Below, piece after piece: positions 62,731-64,000 of a DNA stretch of 64,000 nt (its first letter is position 1; each line of letters opens with the position of its first letter). This DNA comes from Exophiala sp. HKRS030 (Eukaryota > Ascomycota > Eurotiomycetes > Chaetothyriales > Herpotrichiellaceae). The translations under genes were made by a program, and so were the position numbers. The notes beneath the pieces are model-generated. The model had not been told where the DNA came from. It did not search any database and saw only the letters and a list, made by a program, of their open reading frames with translations. The stretch is from the NCBI GenBank assembly GCA_023897205.1, contig JAHWDD010000004.1, positions 2,480,001-2,544,000 of the forward strand, read 5' to 3'.

Positions 62731-64000
62731 TCCTCCGATTGCAGCGGCTTGCCCTCCTTACGGCCCTTGTCGGGCTCGCTCTTTCGTCTCTTTGTGCTGG
62801 TGAGGCGGTCGACATTCCATCCGACGCCACCGCAGCCTCTCTTGTGGCCTTGGGCAAGGCGGCACGAGCACGGGGCGCAAATGGCGAAGCCCTCGCCTAC
62901 TTCGACGCAGCCGTATCAAAAGACCCCTCGGACTACATCACGATCTTCCAACGAGGCGCGACATACCTTTCCTTGGGTCGAAATGCACAAGCGAGTTCCG
63001 ATTTCGATGCCGCGTTGAAACTGAGGCCGGGCTTCGAGGGGGCCCTGTTACAGAGGGGTAAGATCAGAGCAAGAAACGCGGATTGGGCCGCGGCGAAGGA
63101 AGATTATCTGGCGCTGGGTAGTAAAGGCGCCGAAGAGCTCTCACAGCTTGAAGAGGCAGAAGGAGCGGCATATCTGGCCGTGGAGGCGGAGAAGAAGCAG
63201 GATTGGGAGGCGTGTATAAACCAAGCAGGCATAGCCATCATGACTGCTGGAACCGCACTCTCTCTCCGACAACTTCGCGCGAGATGTCGCTTTGAAAGGG
63301 GCGAGGTGCAAGAAGGACTGAGCGACCTCGCACACGTCCTCCAGATTCACCCTGGTTTGGTTGAACCTCACCTCCAAATCTCCGCCATGATGTTCTACAG
63401 TCTAGGTGACACGGAGCGCGGTCTCACGCAAATCAAGAAATGTCTCCACTCAGATCCGGACTCGAAGCCGTGCAAGGCGCTCTTCCGCGAAGAGAAACGC
63501 CTCTTGAAAGACGTTGACCAGGTCAAAACTCTAATGGAGAAGCGGCAATTCAACTCGGCCGCCAAAATCCTGGTCGGCAAGGGTGGTGATGAAGAACCAG
63601 GCCTCCTGTCCGAAATTCAGTCAAACATCCACACCCACCGCACAGATGGCATCATCCATGCCAAAGCGCCTGCGGACCTGTACACGAGTCACGTCGAAAA
63701 GACGTGCGAAGCCTACCTTGCCATCAACAACCTTGCCAAGGCGGCGAAATACTGTGCGGAGGTTCCCGATTCACTCCACGGACTCTTGTTCCAAGCGTCG
63801 CGACACATGGAGTCCGAGGCCTACGAAGCTGCCATCTCGACCCTCAACACGGCGCGTGATAATTATCCCGACGCCGGCAACACCATCAATCAAAAACTCA
63901 ATGATGCCCAGGTCGCCCTGAAACGGAGCAAGACGAAGGACTACTACAAGGTTCTCGGTGTCTCACGCGACGCCGACGAGCGAACCATAAAGAAGGCATA
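62727..64000 (+). CDS. ER TPR-DnaJ co-chaperone (P58IPK/DNAJC3-like), 3' end cut off
   Basis: Open frame from ATG 62727 to the window edge (at least 424 aa) with no stop. An N-terminal signal peptide (MILRLQRLALLTALVGLALSSLCAGEA) precedes several TPR repeats (for example ALGKAARARGANGEALAYFDAAVSKDPSDY; TYLSLGRNAQASSDFDAALKLRP). The C-terminal end begins a J domain (KDYYKVLGVSRDADERTIKKA) and stops before the HPD tripeptide, which would lie beyond the window. Signal peptide plus TPR plus J domain is the architecture of DNAJC3/P58IPK, an ER-lumen co-chaperone of BiP/Kar2 induced by ER stress. The start is fixed by the signal peptide. Confidence 0.9.
   Translation, partial: MILRLQRLALLTALVGLALSSLCAGEAVDIPSDATAASLVALGKAARARGANGEALAYFDAAVSKDPSDYITIFQRGATYLSLGRNAQASSDFDAALKLRPGFEGALLQRGKIRARNADWAAAKEDYLALGSKGAEELSQLEEAEGAAYLAVEAEKKQDWEACINQAGIAIMTAGTALSLRQLRARCRFERGEVQEGLSDLAHVLQIHPGLVEPHLQISAMMFYSLGDTERGLTQIKKCLHSDPDSKPCKALFREEKRLLKDVDQVKTLMEKRQFNSAAKILVGKGGDEEPGLLSEIQSNIHTHRTDGIIHAKAPADLYTSHVEKTCEAYLAINNLAKAAKYCAEVPDSLHGLLFQASRHMESEAYEAAISTLNTARDNYPDAGNTINQKLNDAQVALKRSKTKDYYKVLGVSRDADERTIKKA

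Overview
This window is nuclear DNA from a filamentous ascomycete (Pezizomycotina). The evidence is short GT-AG introns of 50-95 nt, densely packed genes on both strands, a Zn2Cys6 regulator, fungal-type trehalose phosphatase, Nsp1 and Boi proteins, and protein families such as DUF3669 that I know from this group. A class such as Eurotiomycetes (Chaetothyriales-like) would fit, but that is only an impression. There are no prokaryotic operons, CRISPR arrays, rRNA or convincing tRNA genes.

Layout. 0-10 kb: truncated 5' end of an UNC50/GMH1 gene, a non-canonical poly(A)-polymerase-like protein, trehalose-6-phosphate phosphatase (TPS2), an acetoacetate-decarboxylase-like protein and a PP28 phosphoprotein. 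10-20.5 kb: a DUF1917 protein, a secreted Ser/Thr-rich protein, diphthine methylesterase DPH7, proteasome subunit RPN12 and a Zn2Cys6 transcription factor. 21.8-29.3 kb: a LAA2-like AP-1 accessory protein divergent from nucleoporin NSP1, then the F1F0-ATPase inhibitor INH1 (three small exons) divergent from a 14-3-3 gene. 30-38.3 kb: a low-complexity protein, a TED1-like metallophosphoesterase and a BOI-type SH3-SAM-PH polarity protein. 39-49 kb: a broken DUF3669 kinase-like gene, an SP-RING/MIZ protein with a heptapeptide minisatellite, and a Gln/Ser-rich orphan. 49-57.4 kb: a large coiled-coil protein, prefoldin subunit 3 and a conserved fungal protein. 57.4-61 kb: a 3.6-kb gene-poor stretch. 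61-64 kb: a Sas2-like MYST acetyltransferase divergent from an ER TPR-DnaJ co-chaperone cut by the window end.

The genes are mostly housekeeping (trafficking, proteostasis, nuclear transport, chromatin, trehalose) and do not form one pathway or a secondary-metabolite cluster. I did not find a clear new multi-gene system. The items most worth a second look are: the 9-mer TACGGAGTA, found eight times in non-coding DNA; the DUF3669 gene with two reading-frame breaks, one beside that 9-mer; missing or altered catalytic residues in the poly(A)-polymerase-like and MYST proteins; a triplicated YGEVPGT motif in the LAA2-like protein; and a three-codon upstream ORF overlapping the start of the ER co-chaperone. 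All exon borders and functions come from reading the sequence and recalling families; no searches were run.
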